Below, piece by piece: positions 8,708 through 16,572 of a stretch of DNA of 34,033 nt. Positions within the stretch are counted from its first letter, which is position 1. Each line of letters starts with the position of its first letter. The stretch comes from Nocardioides flavus (ex Wang et al. 2016) (lineage in GTDB: Bacteria > Actinomycetota > Actinomycetes > Propionibacteriales > Nocardioidaceae): NCBI RefSeq assembly GCF_014653115.1, contig NZ_BNAD01000023.1:1-34033 (forward strand), read 5' to 3'. A program made the translations under genes and the position numbers. The notes beneath the pieces are model-generated. The model saw nothing but the letters and a program-made list of their open reading frames with translations, ran no database searches and had not been told where the DNA came from.

Positions 8708-9819
8708 GCGCGCGGCGGACACCTGCATCTCGAGCGTTGCTGGCGGCCCCGGCGGCGGTGGCGATGGTTGTCGGCGTCGACGCCGGCCTGACGTTGCTCG
8801 GCGTGTGGGCGCCGGTGTCCTCGGGACGGGTGGGCGACGCACACGGCCTGTTGATGGTCCTCGGCTTCGTCGGCACGCTGGTTGCCCTCGAGCGCGCCGT
8901 GGCACTCGGGTCGCCCGGGGGCTACGCGGCGCCCGCGCTCCTGGGGGTCGGCGCCCTGGTGCTGCTCGTCCCGGGCGCCGACAGGATCGTCCACCTGCTC
9001 CTGGTGGCCGGCGCGGCCGGGCTCTGCCTGGTGTACGTCCCGTTGTGGCGGCGCCAGCGCGACGACGCCGTCCTCGTGTCAGCCCTCGGCGCCGTCCTCG
9101 CGCTGGGCGGCACGGTCCTCGTGCTCGGCGGTGCGGACATCCCGGCGGCGCTGCCCTGGCTGGCCGGCTTCGTCGTCCTGACCATCGCCGGCGAGCGGCT
9201 CGAGCTGGCCCGGTTGGCGATGCCGCCGGGCGCGGGGGCCTCCCTGGTGCTGCTCGGCCTCGCGATCACCGTCGGCGTCGCGGCCGCCACCATGTGGCCG
9301 CGCGCCGGGGCCGCCGTCCTCGGGCTCGCCGTGCTGCTGCTCGCGGCGTGGCTGGCGACTCACGACGTGGCCCGCCGCACCGTGCGCGGCGAGGGACTCC
9401 CCCGGTTCGCGGCCGCCTGCATGCTGGCGGGTCAGGCGTGGCTGGCCGTGGCGGGAGGGATCTGGCTCGTCGCCGGGCACCCGGCGGACGGGGCGGCGTA
9501 CGACGCGCTCGTGCACGCGGTCTTCCTGGGGTTCGCGCTCTCCATGATCATGGCGCACGCGCCCTCGATCCTGCCTGCCGTGACCCGGGTCCCGCTCCCC
9601 TACCGGCCGACGATGTGGGCGCCGTGGCTGCTGCTGCAGGTCTCCCTCGTCCTCCGGCTCTGGGGTGGCGACGCCCTCGGCAGCGACCTGGCGCGTGAGG
9701 TCGGCGGCGCCGGCAACGCGGTGGCGCTGCTGCTGTTCTTCGTCGTCGCAGCCGCGAGCACCGTGAGGGGCGCGCCTGCGCAGCGGGCTGCCGCGCCCCA
9801 GCCGGAGGTCGCGCGATGA
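8704..9819 (+). CDS. NnrS-like polytopic membrane protein
   Basis: The 371-residue protein has about 11-12 hydrophobic helices. Features are HGLLMVLGFVGTLVALERA near the N-terminus and, near the C-terminus, a helix with LVHAVFLGFALSMIMAHAP followed by Arg and Pro residues. The intramembrane His and Met pattern resembles NnrS, a heme- and copper-containing membrane protein that relieves NO stress. The assignment is by resemblance and context only. The GTG start at 8704 overlaps the regulator stop by 4 bp. Its stop overlaps the next ATG (ATGA), so the three genes form a tight coupled operon. The reading frame stays open far upstream of 8704, but that part is antisense-like filler over the regulator. 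Confidence 0.65.
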   Translation: MSARRTPASRALLAAPAAVAMVVGVDAGLTLLGVWAPVSSGRVGDAHGLLMVLGFVGTLVALERAVALGSPGGYAAPALLGVGALVLLVPGADRIVHLLLVAGAAGLCLVYVPLWRRQRDDAVLVSALGAVLALGGTVLVLGGADIPAALPWLAGFVVLTIAGERLELARLAMPPGAGASLVLLGLAITVGVAAATMWPRAGAAVLGLAVLLLAAWLATHDVARRTVRGEGLPRFAAACMLAGQAWLAVAGGIWLVAGHPADGAAYDALVHAVFLGFALSMIMAHAPSILPAVTRVPLPYRPTMWAPWLLLQVSLVLRLWGGDALGSDLAREVGGAGNAVALLLFFVVAAASTVRGAPAQRAAAPQPEVAR

Positions 9820-12419
9820 CCACCCTGCAACAACCCTCGATCCGCCCCGACGCAGCGACGGGCACGCGCGGGTTCTGGCCGGTCCGGGACCTGCCGGTCG
9901 TCGGCTGGCTGCTGGCCGCCGTGGTGGTGGCCCTGGCGCACCCGTGGGTGCCCGAGGCGCGCTGGCTGCTGCTCCACCTGCTGCTGCTCGGCGCCGCGGG
10001 CCACGCGATCCTGGTGTGGAGCCGCTACTTCGCCGACACCCTCCTGCGCGGGCCGGCCACGCCTCGACGGGAGCAGTCGATCCGCCTGGTGACGTTCGAC
10101 CTCGGGGCGGTCGCGGTCACCGCCGGCGTCGGGTCCGGCACCTGGCTGCTCGTCCTCGTCGGCGCGACGGCAGCCGGGGTGGCCGTCGCGTGGCACCTGC
10201 TCTCGCTGGCGCGCGGGCTCCGGGGCAGGTTCGGGTCGCGCTTCGCCCCGACCGTGCACTACTACCTGGCGGCCGGCGCAATGCTCCCCGTCGGCGCCGC
10301 CCTGGGCGTCTGGCTCGCGCGCGGGCTGGCCGACCCGCTGGACGCGCGGGTGCGGATCGCCCACGCGGGCGTGAACCTGCTGGGCTGGGTGGGGCTCACC
10401 GTGCTCGGCACGCTCGTCACCTTGTGGCCGACCATGCTCCGGACCCGGATCGCCGACGGCGCCGAGCGGGCATCGCGTACGGCGCTGCCGGTGCTGGTCG
10501 CGGGGATCGGGCTCGTGGCGGCCGCCGCCTGGGCGGACCAGCCGCGGCTGGTCGCGGCCGGCCTGGTGGCGTACCTCGCGGGTGTGGCGATCCTCGTCCG
10601 GCCGATGGTGGCAGCAGCGCGGGCCAAGCAGCCCGCCACGTTCGCGACGTGGTCGGTGGGTGCGGGCGTGGGGTGGCTGGTGGCGATGCTCGCCCTGGTC
10701 GCGGTGCGGGTCGTGGTCGGCGGTGGGTGGGACGACGTCTCCCGGGCCCTGCACGACGCCGCCCCCTACCTGGCCGCGGGATTCGTGGCGCAGGTGCTGC
10801 TCGGTGCGCTGTCCTACCTGGTGCCGGTCGTGCTCGGAGGTGGCCCCGCCGTCGTACGTGCCACCGACGGCGCGCTCGACTCCGGTGGTGCGCTCCGTGT
10901 CGCGCTCGCCAACCTGGGCCTGGCGTGGTGCCTGTTGCCGGTGCCCAGTGCCGTCAGGGTCGTGGCCTCGGTGCTCGTGCTCGCTGCGCTCGCCAGCTTC
11001 GTGCCGCTGCTGCTCCTCGCCGTACGTCGGCGGCACGCGGGCACGACGACGGCCCTGGCCGAGGTGCGGCCCCGCGGCCGGGACACCGGGCTCGCCGCCG
11101 TCGGGGTGGCGCTCGCCGTGCTGGCCGTGGCCGTCGGCGGGGCCGTCGACCCCGCCGCCCTGGGCCGGACGAGCCCGGCCGACGCCGGGGTCGCGCCCAC
11201 GGGCCGCACGGTTGAGGTGGAGGTGGTGGCTGAGGACATGCGGTTCACGCCGGACCGGGTCGAGGTCGCGGCCGGCGACCGGCTGGTCCTCACGTTGCGC
11301 AACGAGAGCTCCGGGGACGTCCACGACCTCGTCCTCGAGACCGGCGCCGACACCGGCCGGATCGCGCCCGGCGAGGAGGCAGTGCTGGACGTCGGCGTGG
11401 TCGGCCGCGAGCTCGACGGCTGGTGCTCGGTCGTCGGCCACCGCCAGATGGGGATGGTGTTCGCGGTCGACGTCACCGGGGGCGCCGTCGAGCCCGCCGG
11501 TCACGCGGACCACGGCCACGACGCCGCCGGTGCCCCGCTGCACGCGCCCGGCGACCCGGGTCCCGACTTCGCGGCGTACGACCCGGTCCTGCCCCCGCTC
11601 GCCGCCGGACGGGTCCACCGCCACACGTTCCGGATCACCGAGCAGCAGGCCGAGGTCGCCCCCGGCGTACGACAGGAGGTATGGACGTTCAACGGCACCG
11701 CACCCGGCCCCGTGCTGCACGGGCGGGTGGGCGACCGGTTCGTCATCACCCTCGTCAACGACGGGACGATGGGCCACTCCATCGACTTCCACGCCGGCGT
11801 GCGCGCCCCCGACGACGTGATGCGCACGATCCCGCCCGGCGAGTCGCTCACCTACCGCTTCACCGCCCGGCGTGCCGGGGTGTGGATGTACCACTGCGCG
11901 ACCATGCCGATGACCGCCCACATCGCCAACGGGCTCTTCGGCGCCGTGGTCATCGAACCGCCGGGCCTCCCCGAGGCCGACCGGGAGTACGTCCTGGTCC
12001 AGTCCGAGCAGTACCACGGCGCCGACGGCGCGGTGGCCGACCTGGACGCGGTCGCGGCTGAGGAAGCGGACACCGTGGTGTTCAACGGCTACCCCGACCA
12101 GTACGCGTACGAGCCGCTCGCCGCCCGGACCGGCGAGCGGATACGGATCTGGGTGCTCGACGCAGGACCGAGCCGCGCGTCGTCATTCCACGTCGTGGGC
12201 GGTCAGTTCGACACGGTCTGGTCCGAGGGCGCCTGGCAGCTCGGCGGTCGGTCCGGCCCGTCACGCACCGGCGGCGCCCAGGTCCTGCCGCTCCTGCCCG
12301 CCCAGGGCGGGTTCGTCGAGATGGTGCTGGACGAGCCCGGCGACTATCCCTTCGTCAGCCACGTGATGGTCGACGCCGAGCGCGGGGCGCGCGGGGTGCT
12401 GCGGGTGCGCGAGCGCTGA
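9816..12419 (+). CDS. nirK: Membrane-anchored copper nitrite reductase fusion (NirK/AniA-type) with cupredoxin domain
   Basis: The 867-residue protein has three parts. Residues 1-450 are a membrane region of about 11 helices with intramembrane His. Residues 465-555 are a cupredoxin with a type-1 copper set His503, Cys537, His542 and Met545 or Met547. Residues 580-867 are a two-domain NirK/AniA-like unit. In it, GHSIDFHA gives His654, Asp657 and His659, YHC gives His693 and Cys694, HIANG gives His702, and SSFHVV gives His792. The type-2 ligands (659, 693, 792) and catalytic Asp are present. At the type-1 axial position Met is replaced by Leu707. The protein should reduce nitrite to NO outside the membrane, with electrons entering through the cupredoxin or membrane part. 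Less likely, it is a different multicopper oxidase. Confidence 0.85.
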   Translation: MTTLQQPSIRPDAATGTRGFWPVRDLPVVGWLLAAVVVALAHPWVPEARWLLLHLLLLGAAGHAILVWSRYFADTLLRGPATPRREQSIRLVTFDLGAVAVTAGVGSGTWLLVLVGATAAGVAVAWHLLSLARGLRGRFGSRFAPTVHYYLAAGAMLPVGAALGVWLARGLADPLDARVRIAHAGVNLLGWVGLTVLGTLVTLWPTMLRTRIADGAERASRTALPVLVAGIGLVAAAAWADQPRLVAAGLVAYLAGVAILVRPMVAAARAKQPATFATWSVGAGVGWLVAMLALVAVRVVVGGGWDDVSRALHDAAPYLAAGFVAQVLLGALSYLVPVVLGGGPAVVRATDGALDSGGALRVALANLGLAWCLLPVPSAVRVVASVLVLAALASFVPLLLLAVRRRHAGTTTALAEVRPRGRDTGLAAVGVALAVLAVAVGGAVDPAALGRTSPADAGVAPTGRTVEVEVVAEDMRFTPDRVEVAAGDRLVLTLRNESSGDVHDLVLETGADTGRIAPGEEAVLDVGVVGRELDGWCSVVGHRQMGMVFAVDVTGGAVEPAGHADHGHDAAGAPLHAPGDPGPDFAAYDPVLPPLAAGRVHRHTFRITEQQAEVAPGVRQEVWTFNGTAPGPVLHGRVGDRFVITLVNDGTMGHSIDFHAGVRAPDDVMRTIPPGESLTYRFTARRAGVWMYHCATMPMTAHIANGLFGAVVIEPPGLPEADREYVLVQSEQYHGADGAVADLDAVAAEEADTVVFNGYPDQYAYEPLAARTGERIRIWVLDAGPSRASSFHVVGGQFDTVWSEGAWQLGGRSGPSRTGGAQVLPLLPAQGGFVEMVLDEPGDYPFVSHVMVDAERGARGVLRVRER

Positions 12420-12430
12420 GGGGCGGGACT

Positions 12431-12452
12431 GGTCCCCCCGGGTGTGCGGGGA
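12431..12452. terminator. Possible hairpin after the nirK operon
   Basis: GTCCCC and GGGGAC form a perfect 6-bp stem around a 10-nt loop, 11 bp after the nirK stop. No U-run follows, so termination is only suggested. The rest of the gap to the second kinase holds TAGCCT (12469-12474) and a purine-rich ribosome site. Confidence 0.35.
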
Positions 12453-12505
12453 CGGCCGTCGACGTGTCTAGCCTGAGGTGGAGCCACGGAAGGGGCGTCT
12501 CTCAC

Positions 12506-13921
12506 GTGATTGCAGGCAGGTACACGCTCGAGCGCGAGATCGGGCGCGGCGGCGCCGGGGTCGTCCATCTCGCCCACGACGAGGTCCTGGGACGGCCGGT
12601 CGCCATCAAGCGGATGGGACTCCTGCCGGGCACCACCGAGGACGACATCGCCCGTGCCCAGCGCGAGGCGCGCCTGGCCGCTGGCATCAACCACCCGCAC
12701 GTGGTCTCGGTCCTCGACCTCGTCAAGGACGACGACTGCTACTGGCTCGTGATGGAGCTCGTCGACGGGCGCACGCTCACCGAGATCGTCGCCACGGAGG
12801 GACCTCTCGCTCCCGAACGCGCGGCCGAGCTCCTCGCCCAGGCCGCCGACGGGCTGGTCGAGGCGCACCGGGCCGGCATCGTCCACCGGGACGTCAAGCC
12901 CAGCAACATCATGGTCGACGACGCCGACCGCGCGAAGCTCGGCGACTTCGGCATCGCCCGCTCGGCGAACGACGCCGCCCTGACCAGGACCGGTCTCGTC
13001 ACCGGGTCGCCGGCCTACCTCGCGCCGGAGGTGGCGTCCGGGGCGCCGGCGACCCCGGCGAGCGACGTGTGGTCCCTGGGCGCGACGCTCTTCCACGCCG
13101 TCGTCGGCCGGGCGCCCTACGACATGGGGCAGAACGTCCTGGGCGGGCTCTACAAGATCGTCCACGACGAGCCCCCGCGCCTGCCCGACGACTCACCGCT
13201 CGCGCCGGTGGTCGCGGGGATGCTCACCAAGGACCCGCAGGAGCGCTGGTCGGTGGCCGAGGTGCGAGACGAGCTCCGGCGCGTCGCCAGAGGCACGGCG
13301 GCCAGTCCGACGCCCGATGACGACCGCGGTGACGCGACCACGACCATGGTCATGGACAGCACACGGAGCCCGGAGCCGACGGCCCGCCGGCGGCCGGTCG
13401 GACGAACGGCCGCGGTGCTCGCCCTCCTGCTGCTGGCCGGGGTGGGCGCGTGGCTCCTCCGGCCTGACGACGGTGGCGGTCCGGACGTCTCGGCGGGACA
13501 GGCGGGAACGGAGCAGACCGAGGAACCCACTGCCTCCGAGGAGCCCGCCCCCACCGCGTCGCCGTCGGAGGAGCCGACCGAGACCGAGCCGCCGGCTCCC
13601 GACCCGAGCCCGGCCGGGAGCCGTACGTCCATGCGGGCATTCGTCCAGGACTACTTCTCCCGGGTCACCTCCGACCCGCGTTCGACCCTCGACATGCTCA
13701 CGCCCCAGTTCCAGGACGAGAGCGGCGGCCTCGACGACTACACCGGCTTCTGGCGGACGATCACCAGCGCCACCCCGCGAGACGTCCGGGCCGACCCCGG
13801 GACGCTGACCGTGACCTACACGATCGACTACGTCACGACGTCCGGCAGGGCCACGACCGAGCAGGGCCGGCTGCAGCTGGAGCGCGACGGCGACGGCTAC
13901 CTCATCGCGGGAGAGGGCTGA
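12506..13921 (+). CDS. Membrane Ser/Thr protein kinase, paralogue of the kinase at 1756
   Basis: The 471-residue kinase has ATP-binding Lys35 (VAIKR), catalytic Asp129 in HRDVKPSN, DFG Asp147 and LAPE. One membrane span lies at about 300-319. An acidic Glu/Pro/Thr-rich linker leads to the same external domain of about 100 residues seen in the first kinase (both contain FV-DY, VTSDPR, LTP-FQ, and end LIAGEG). The GTG at 12506 is chosen over an in-frame GTG at 12464. It matches the paralogue's start (both begin MIAGRY), has GGAAGGGG upstream, and the earlier GTG overlaps the likely -10 TAGCCT. The two kinases probably arose by duplication and may sense related envelope signals. Confidence 0.92.
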   Translation: MIAGRYTLEREIGRGGAGVVHLAHDEVLGRPVAIKRMGLLPGTTEDDIARAQREARLAAGINHPHVVSVLDLVKDDDCYWLVMELVDGRTLTEIVATEGPLAPERAAELLAQAADGLVEAHRAGIVHRDVKPSNIMVDDADRAKLGDFGIARSANDAALTRTGLVTGSPAYLAPEVASGAPATPASDVWSLGATLFHAVVGRAPYDMGQNVLGGLYKIVHDEPPRLPDDSPLAPVVAGMLTKDPQERWSVAEVRDELRRVARGTAASPTPDDDRGDATTTMVMDSTRSPEPTARRRPVGRTAAVLALLLLAGVGAWLLRPDDGGGPDVSAGQAGTEQTEEPTASEEPAPTASPSEEPTETEPPAPDPSPAGSRTSMRAFVQDYFSRVTSDPRSTLDMLTPQFQDESGGLDDYTGFWRTITSATPRDVRADPGTLTVTYTIDYVTTSGRATTEQGRLQLERDGDGYLIAGEG

Positions 13922-13928
13922 GCCTTCG

Positions 13929-14002
13929 TAGGGCGGGTGGGGCTCGAACCCACGACCCAAGGATTATGAGTCCTCTGCTCTGACCGACTGAGCTACCGCC
14001 CC
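13929..14002 (-). tRNA. tRNA with CAU anticodon (Ile2 or elongator Met)
   Basis: The minus strand folds into a full cloverleaf of 74 nt. The acceptor stem GGGGCGG pairs with CCGCCCU (one G-U at the end). The D arm is GCTCAGTCGGTCAGAGC, the anticodon loop CTCATAA carries CAU, the T arm is GTGGGTTCGAGCCCCAC and the discriminator is A. CCA is not encoded. The variable region and the AGCAG after the D arm look more like the Ile2 type (lysidine-modified, reading AUA) than elongator Met, but this is not certain. It lies 13 bp downstream of the GNAT gene on the same strand and may be part of its transcript. Confidence 0.93.
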
Positions 14003-14015
14003 TCGGGGCGAGACC

Positions 14016-14999
14016 CTAGGCGATGACCGCCTCCATCTCGTACATGCGCTCCACCACTCGGAAGCCGAGGGCGGTGTTGGTGCGGTGCATCGCGGTGTTG
14101 TCGGGGGCCGTCCACGTGTGCACGCACGCGACCTCGGCGGGCAGGTCGGCGTAGTTGGCCGCCTTGAGGGCGGCGCCCAGGCGGTGGCCCCGGTGGTCGG
14201 GCATGACCAGTGTGTCGTCCTGCCAGCCGTAGTCCGTGCCGTGCGGCACGAACAGCAGCGAGTAGCCGCCGAGGACGCCGTCCGCGCACCGCCGGGCAGC
14301 CGCGACACGCACGTCGTACGCCTGCATCAGCCGATGCTCCGACGCCGCGAGACGTGCGTCGTCGAGGAGCGGAGGCTCGCGGTCGAGCTCGCCGGACGGC
14401 ACGTCCGCGTTCATCTGGTTGCGCATGTCGAGGTAGGCGCCGCGGTGCTCGTCGGGACAGCGCCCGCGCCACAGCAGGAGCTCGTACGCGGGGTCGGCCG
14501 CCGCCGCCGGCACGGGCAGGTCGGCGAGCAGGTGGTCCTCGCGGTGCCTCTCGAGGGCACCCATCGCGCGGGCGAAGTCATACGCTCCACCGCGGTCGTC
14601 ATCGCCGGTCGCCGCGGCGACAGTCACCTCACTCCCGACGCGCGTGCGTCCCGCTGCCCGCGATCGCTGGACGAGCTCCTCCCAGAGCGCCCGGCCCACA
14701 CCCCGGCGACGGTGCTCGGGCAGCACGTGGACCTCGGCCTGTGCGACGTCGGTGTTCTCGGTCAGGGGCAGCTCGAGCTCGGCGACCCCCACCACCTCGT
14801 CGTCGACCAGTGCCCGCAGCCACGTGCGCGAGTAGTAGGTGCTCGGCGCCGTCGTCACCACCTCGAACGCCGCGAGCGTGGTGGCGAGCGCGTGCGGGCG
14901 CCCGGCCCGTACGGAGCGCTCCATGACGTCGTGCCACGCCGCGCGCGCAGTTGCGTCGGCCGGGTCGAGCTCGTCGATGTCCAGCTCGTCGATGTCCAC
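14016..14999 (-). CDS. Tandem GNAT-fold acetyltransferase
   Basis: The protein of about 327 residues has two GNAT domains in a row. The first has the acetyl-CoA loop in VHVLPEHRRRGVGRALWEEL. The second has LVMPDHRGHRLGAALKAAN and ends with the usual strand after NTALGF. Tandem GNAT proteins of this length are common in actinobacteria; mycothiol synthase is one example, but nothing ties this one to mycothiol. The frame stays open far upstream across the DUF1800 gene. The GTG at 14997-14999 (protein starting MDIDELDIDELDP) is the best choice, with a TTG at 15035 as an alternative. Neither has a clear ribosome site. Substrate unknown. Confidence 0.8.
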   Translation of the reverse strand: MDIDELDIDELDPADATARAAWHDVMERSVRAGRPHALATTLAAFEVVTTAPSTYYSRTWLRALVDDEVVGVAELELPLTENTDVAQAEVHVLPEHRRRGVGRALWEELVQRSRAAGRTRVGSEVTVAAATGDDDRGGAYDFARAMGALERHREDHLLADLPVPAAAADPAYELLLWRGRCPDEHRGAYLDMRNQMNADVPSGELDREPPLLDDARLAASEHRLMQAYDVRVAAARRCADGVLGGYSLLFVPHGTDYGWQDDTLVMPDHRGHRLGAALKAANYADLPAEVACVHTWTAPDNTAMHRTNTALGFRVVERMYEMEAVIA

Positions 15000-15111
15000 C
15001 GCCGCATGGGACCGCAGCTCCGACGGGAGGAGCAAGTGGAAATCGGCGATCGACTTCTCGTCCGCCGTGGCGCGTGGGACAGTGTGGCGTCTCGGAAACG
15101 GCACGGGCCTG

Positions 15112-15116
15112 GGAGG
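15112..15116 (+). promoter_or_regulatory. Shine-Dalgarno fixing the DUF1800 start
   Basis: GGAGG ends 6 nt before the GTG at 15123 and decides this start against many in-frame upstream codons. The divergent gap 15000-15122 shows no clear -35/-10 pair. Confidence 0.7.
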
Positions 15117-15122
15117 ACCTCG

Positions 15123-16571
15123 GTGGCCAAGGATCGACCAGCCCTGCTGCCCCCGTCGCAGCGGCACCTCGTCACGCGCTTCGGCTACGGCGTCGACGCG
15201 ACCCTCGCTCGCGACGTGCGCCGCGCCGGCGGCGCCGCGGCGTGGTTCGAGCAGCAGCTCACCCGTCCCGGGTCGTTCCCGGACGCCTCGGCCGCGGCCG
15301 TACGCCGGTGGTGGCCCGACCTCGACCGCAGGCCCGGGGACCTGTGGCAGCGCCAGGTCACGGAGGTCCGCGGCGGGTGGCAGGTGATGGAGGACTACGG
15401 GCGCTGGCTGCTCGTCCGCCGGATCCGGACCCGGCGACCCGTGCACGAGAAGATGACCGAGTTCTGGGAGGCCATGCTCCACGTGCCGGTCAGCGGGGAC
15501 GCGCACTTCACCTGGCGGGTGGACTACGGCGACACGATCCGACGCCACGCGCTCGGGCGCTTCGACGAGCTGCTCCTCGCGACCACCACGCACCCGGCGA
15601 TGCTGATCTTCCTGTCCGCGGCGACGTCGACCAAGCGCGCGCCCAACGAGAACCTCGGCCGCGAGCTGCTCGAGCTGCACACCCTCGGTGCCGGCAGCTA
15701 CGACGAGGACGACGTGAAGGCCTCGGCCCGGATCCTCACCGGCTGGCACGTGGACCTCTGGAAGACGTGGGCACGGTCCTACGTCAAGGAGGACCACTGG
15801 ACCGGCCGGGTGCGGGTGCGCGGCTTCAGCCACGCCAACCGCAAGGGCGACGGTCGCGACGTCACCCGCGAGTACCTCCGCTACCTCGCCCACCACCCGG
15901 ACACCGCGCACCACGTGTGCCAGCGCCTGGCGACCAAGTTCGTCCGCGACGACCCGCCCCGCGCCCTCGTGCGACGGCTCGCCAAGGTCTACCTCCGCAA
16001 CGACACCGCGATCGTCCCGGTGCTGCGGGCACTCGTGGCCAGCAAGGAGTTCCGCGCCTCCGCCGGCGCGAAGCTGCGCGACCCGAGCGAGGACGTCGTG
16101 GCGACCTACCGCGCCCTCGGGGTCCGCGTGGGTAGGCCCAGCCGCAGCGACTCTGCCGCCAACGCGATGCTCTGGCAGGCGAGCAGCCTCGGTCTCTCGC
16201 CCCACGCCTGGCCGCGCCCTGACGGCACACCGGTGACCGACGACGTCTGGGCCTCCCCCGCCCGCGCCCTCGGCTCCCTCGGCATGCACTGGGGCATGGC
16301 CGGCGGCTGGTGGCCGGCGCAGGGCCTGCGCTACCGCGAGCCGAGCGCCTGGGTCCCGGCGAGGAAGGCGGTCCGGTTCGAGGACCTCGTCGACGACGTC
16401 AGCCGCGACCTGCTCCACCGGCCCGCGTCCAGACGCCTCGTGGAGGCCGCGTGCCTGGCCACCGGCTGCCGGGCCAGAGAGAAGATCGACCGTGAGCACG
16501 GTCTGTACGAGTGGGGCTTCCCGCGACTCCTGGCCGCCGTCCTCGACTCCCCCGACCACCTGGCGTGCTGA
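15123..16571 (+). CDS. DUF1800 domain protein
   Basis: The 482-residue protein matches the DUF1800 family along its length. It has an early TRFGYG motif, FWEAMLHVP and the highly conserved block NENLGRELLELHTLG followed by YDEDDVKASARILTGW. Function is unknown. In many bacteria DUF1800 genes stand directly upstream of DUF1501 genes, and the two products are thought to be secreted together. Here only 1 bp separates the stop from the next ATG. No clear signal peptide is visible after the chosen start, so export may depend on the twin-arginine partner encoded next. Confidence 0.88.
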   Translation: MAKDRPALLPPSQRHLVTRFGYGVDATLARDVRRAGGAAAWFEQQLTRPGSFPDASAAAVRRWWPDLDRRPGDLWQRQVTEVRGGWQVMEDYGRWLLVRRIRTRRPVHEKMTEFWEAMLHVPVSGDAHFTWRVDYGDTIRRHALGRFDELLLATTTHPAMLIFLSAATSTKRAPNENLGRELLELHTLGAGSYDEDDVKASARILTGWHVDLWKTWARSYVKEDHWTGRVRVRGFSHANRKGDGRDVTREYLRYLAHHPDTAHHVCQRLATKFVRDDPPRALVRRLAKVYLRNDTAIVPVLRALVASKEFRASAGAKLRDPSEDVVATYRALGVRVGRPSRSDSAANAMLWQASSLGLSPHAWPRPDGTPVTDDVWASPARALGSLGMHWGMAGGWWPAQGLRYREPSAWVPARKAVRFEDLVDDVSRDLLHRPASRRLVEAACLATGCRAREKIDREHGLYEWGFPRLLAAVLDSPDHLAC

Positions 16572-16572
16572 C

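Noticed and set aside
9600..12017. An 805-codon minus-strand open frame
   Set aside because: Antisense to the nirK fusion, low complexity, no domain.
12464..12505. A 14-codon N-terminal extension of the second kinase
   Set aside because: The earlier GTG overlaps the likely -10 and the paralogue begins at the equivalent of 12506.
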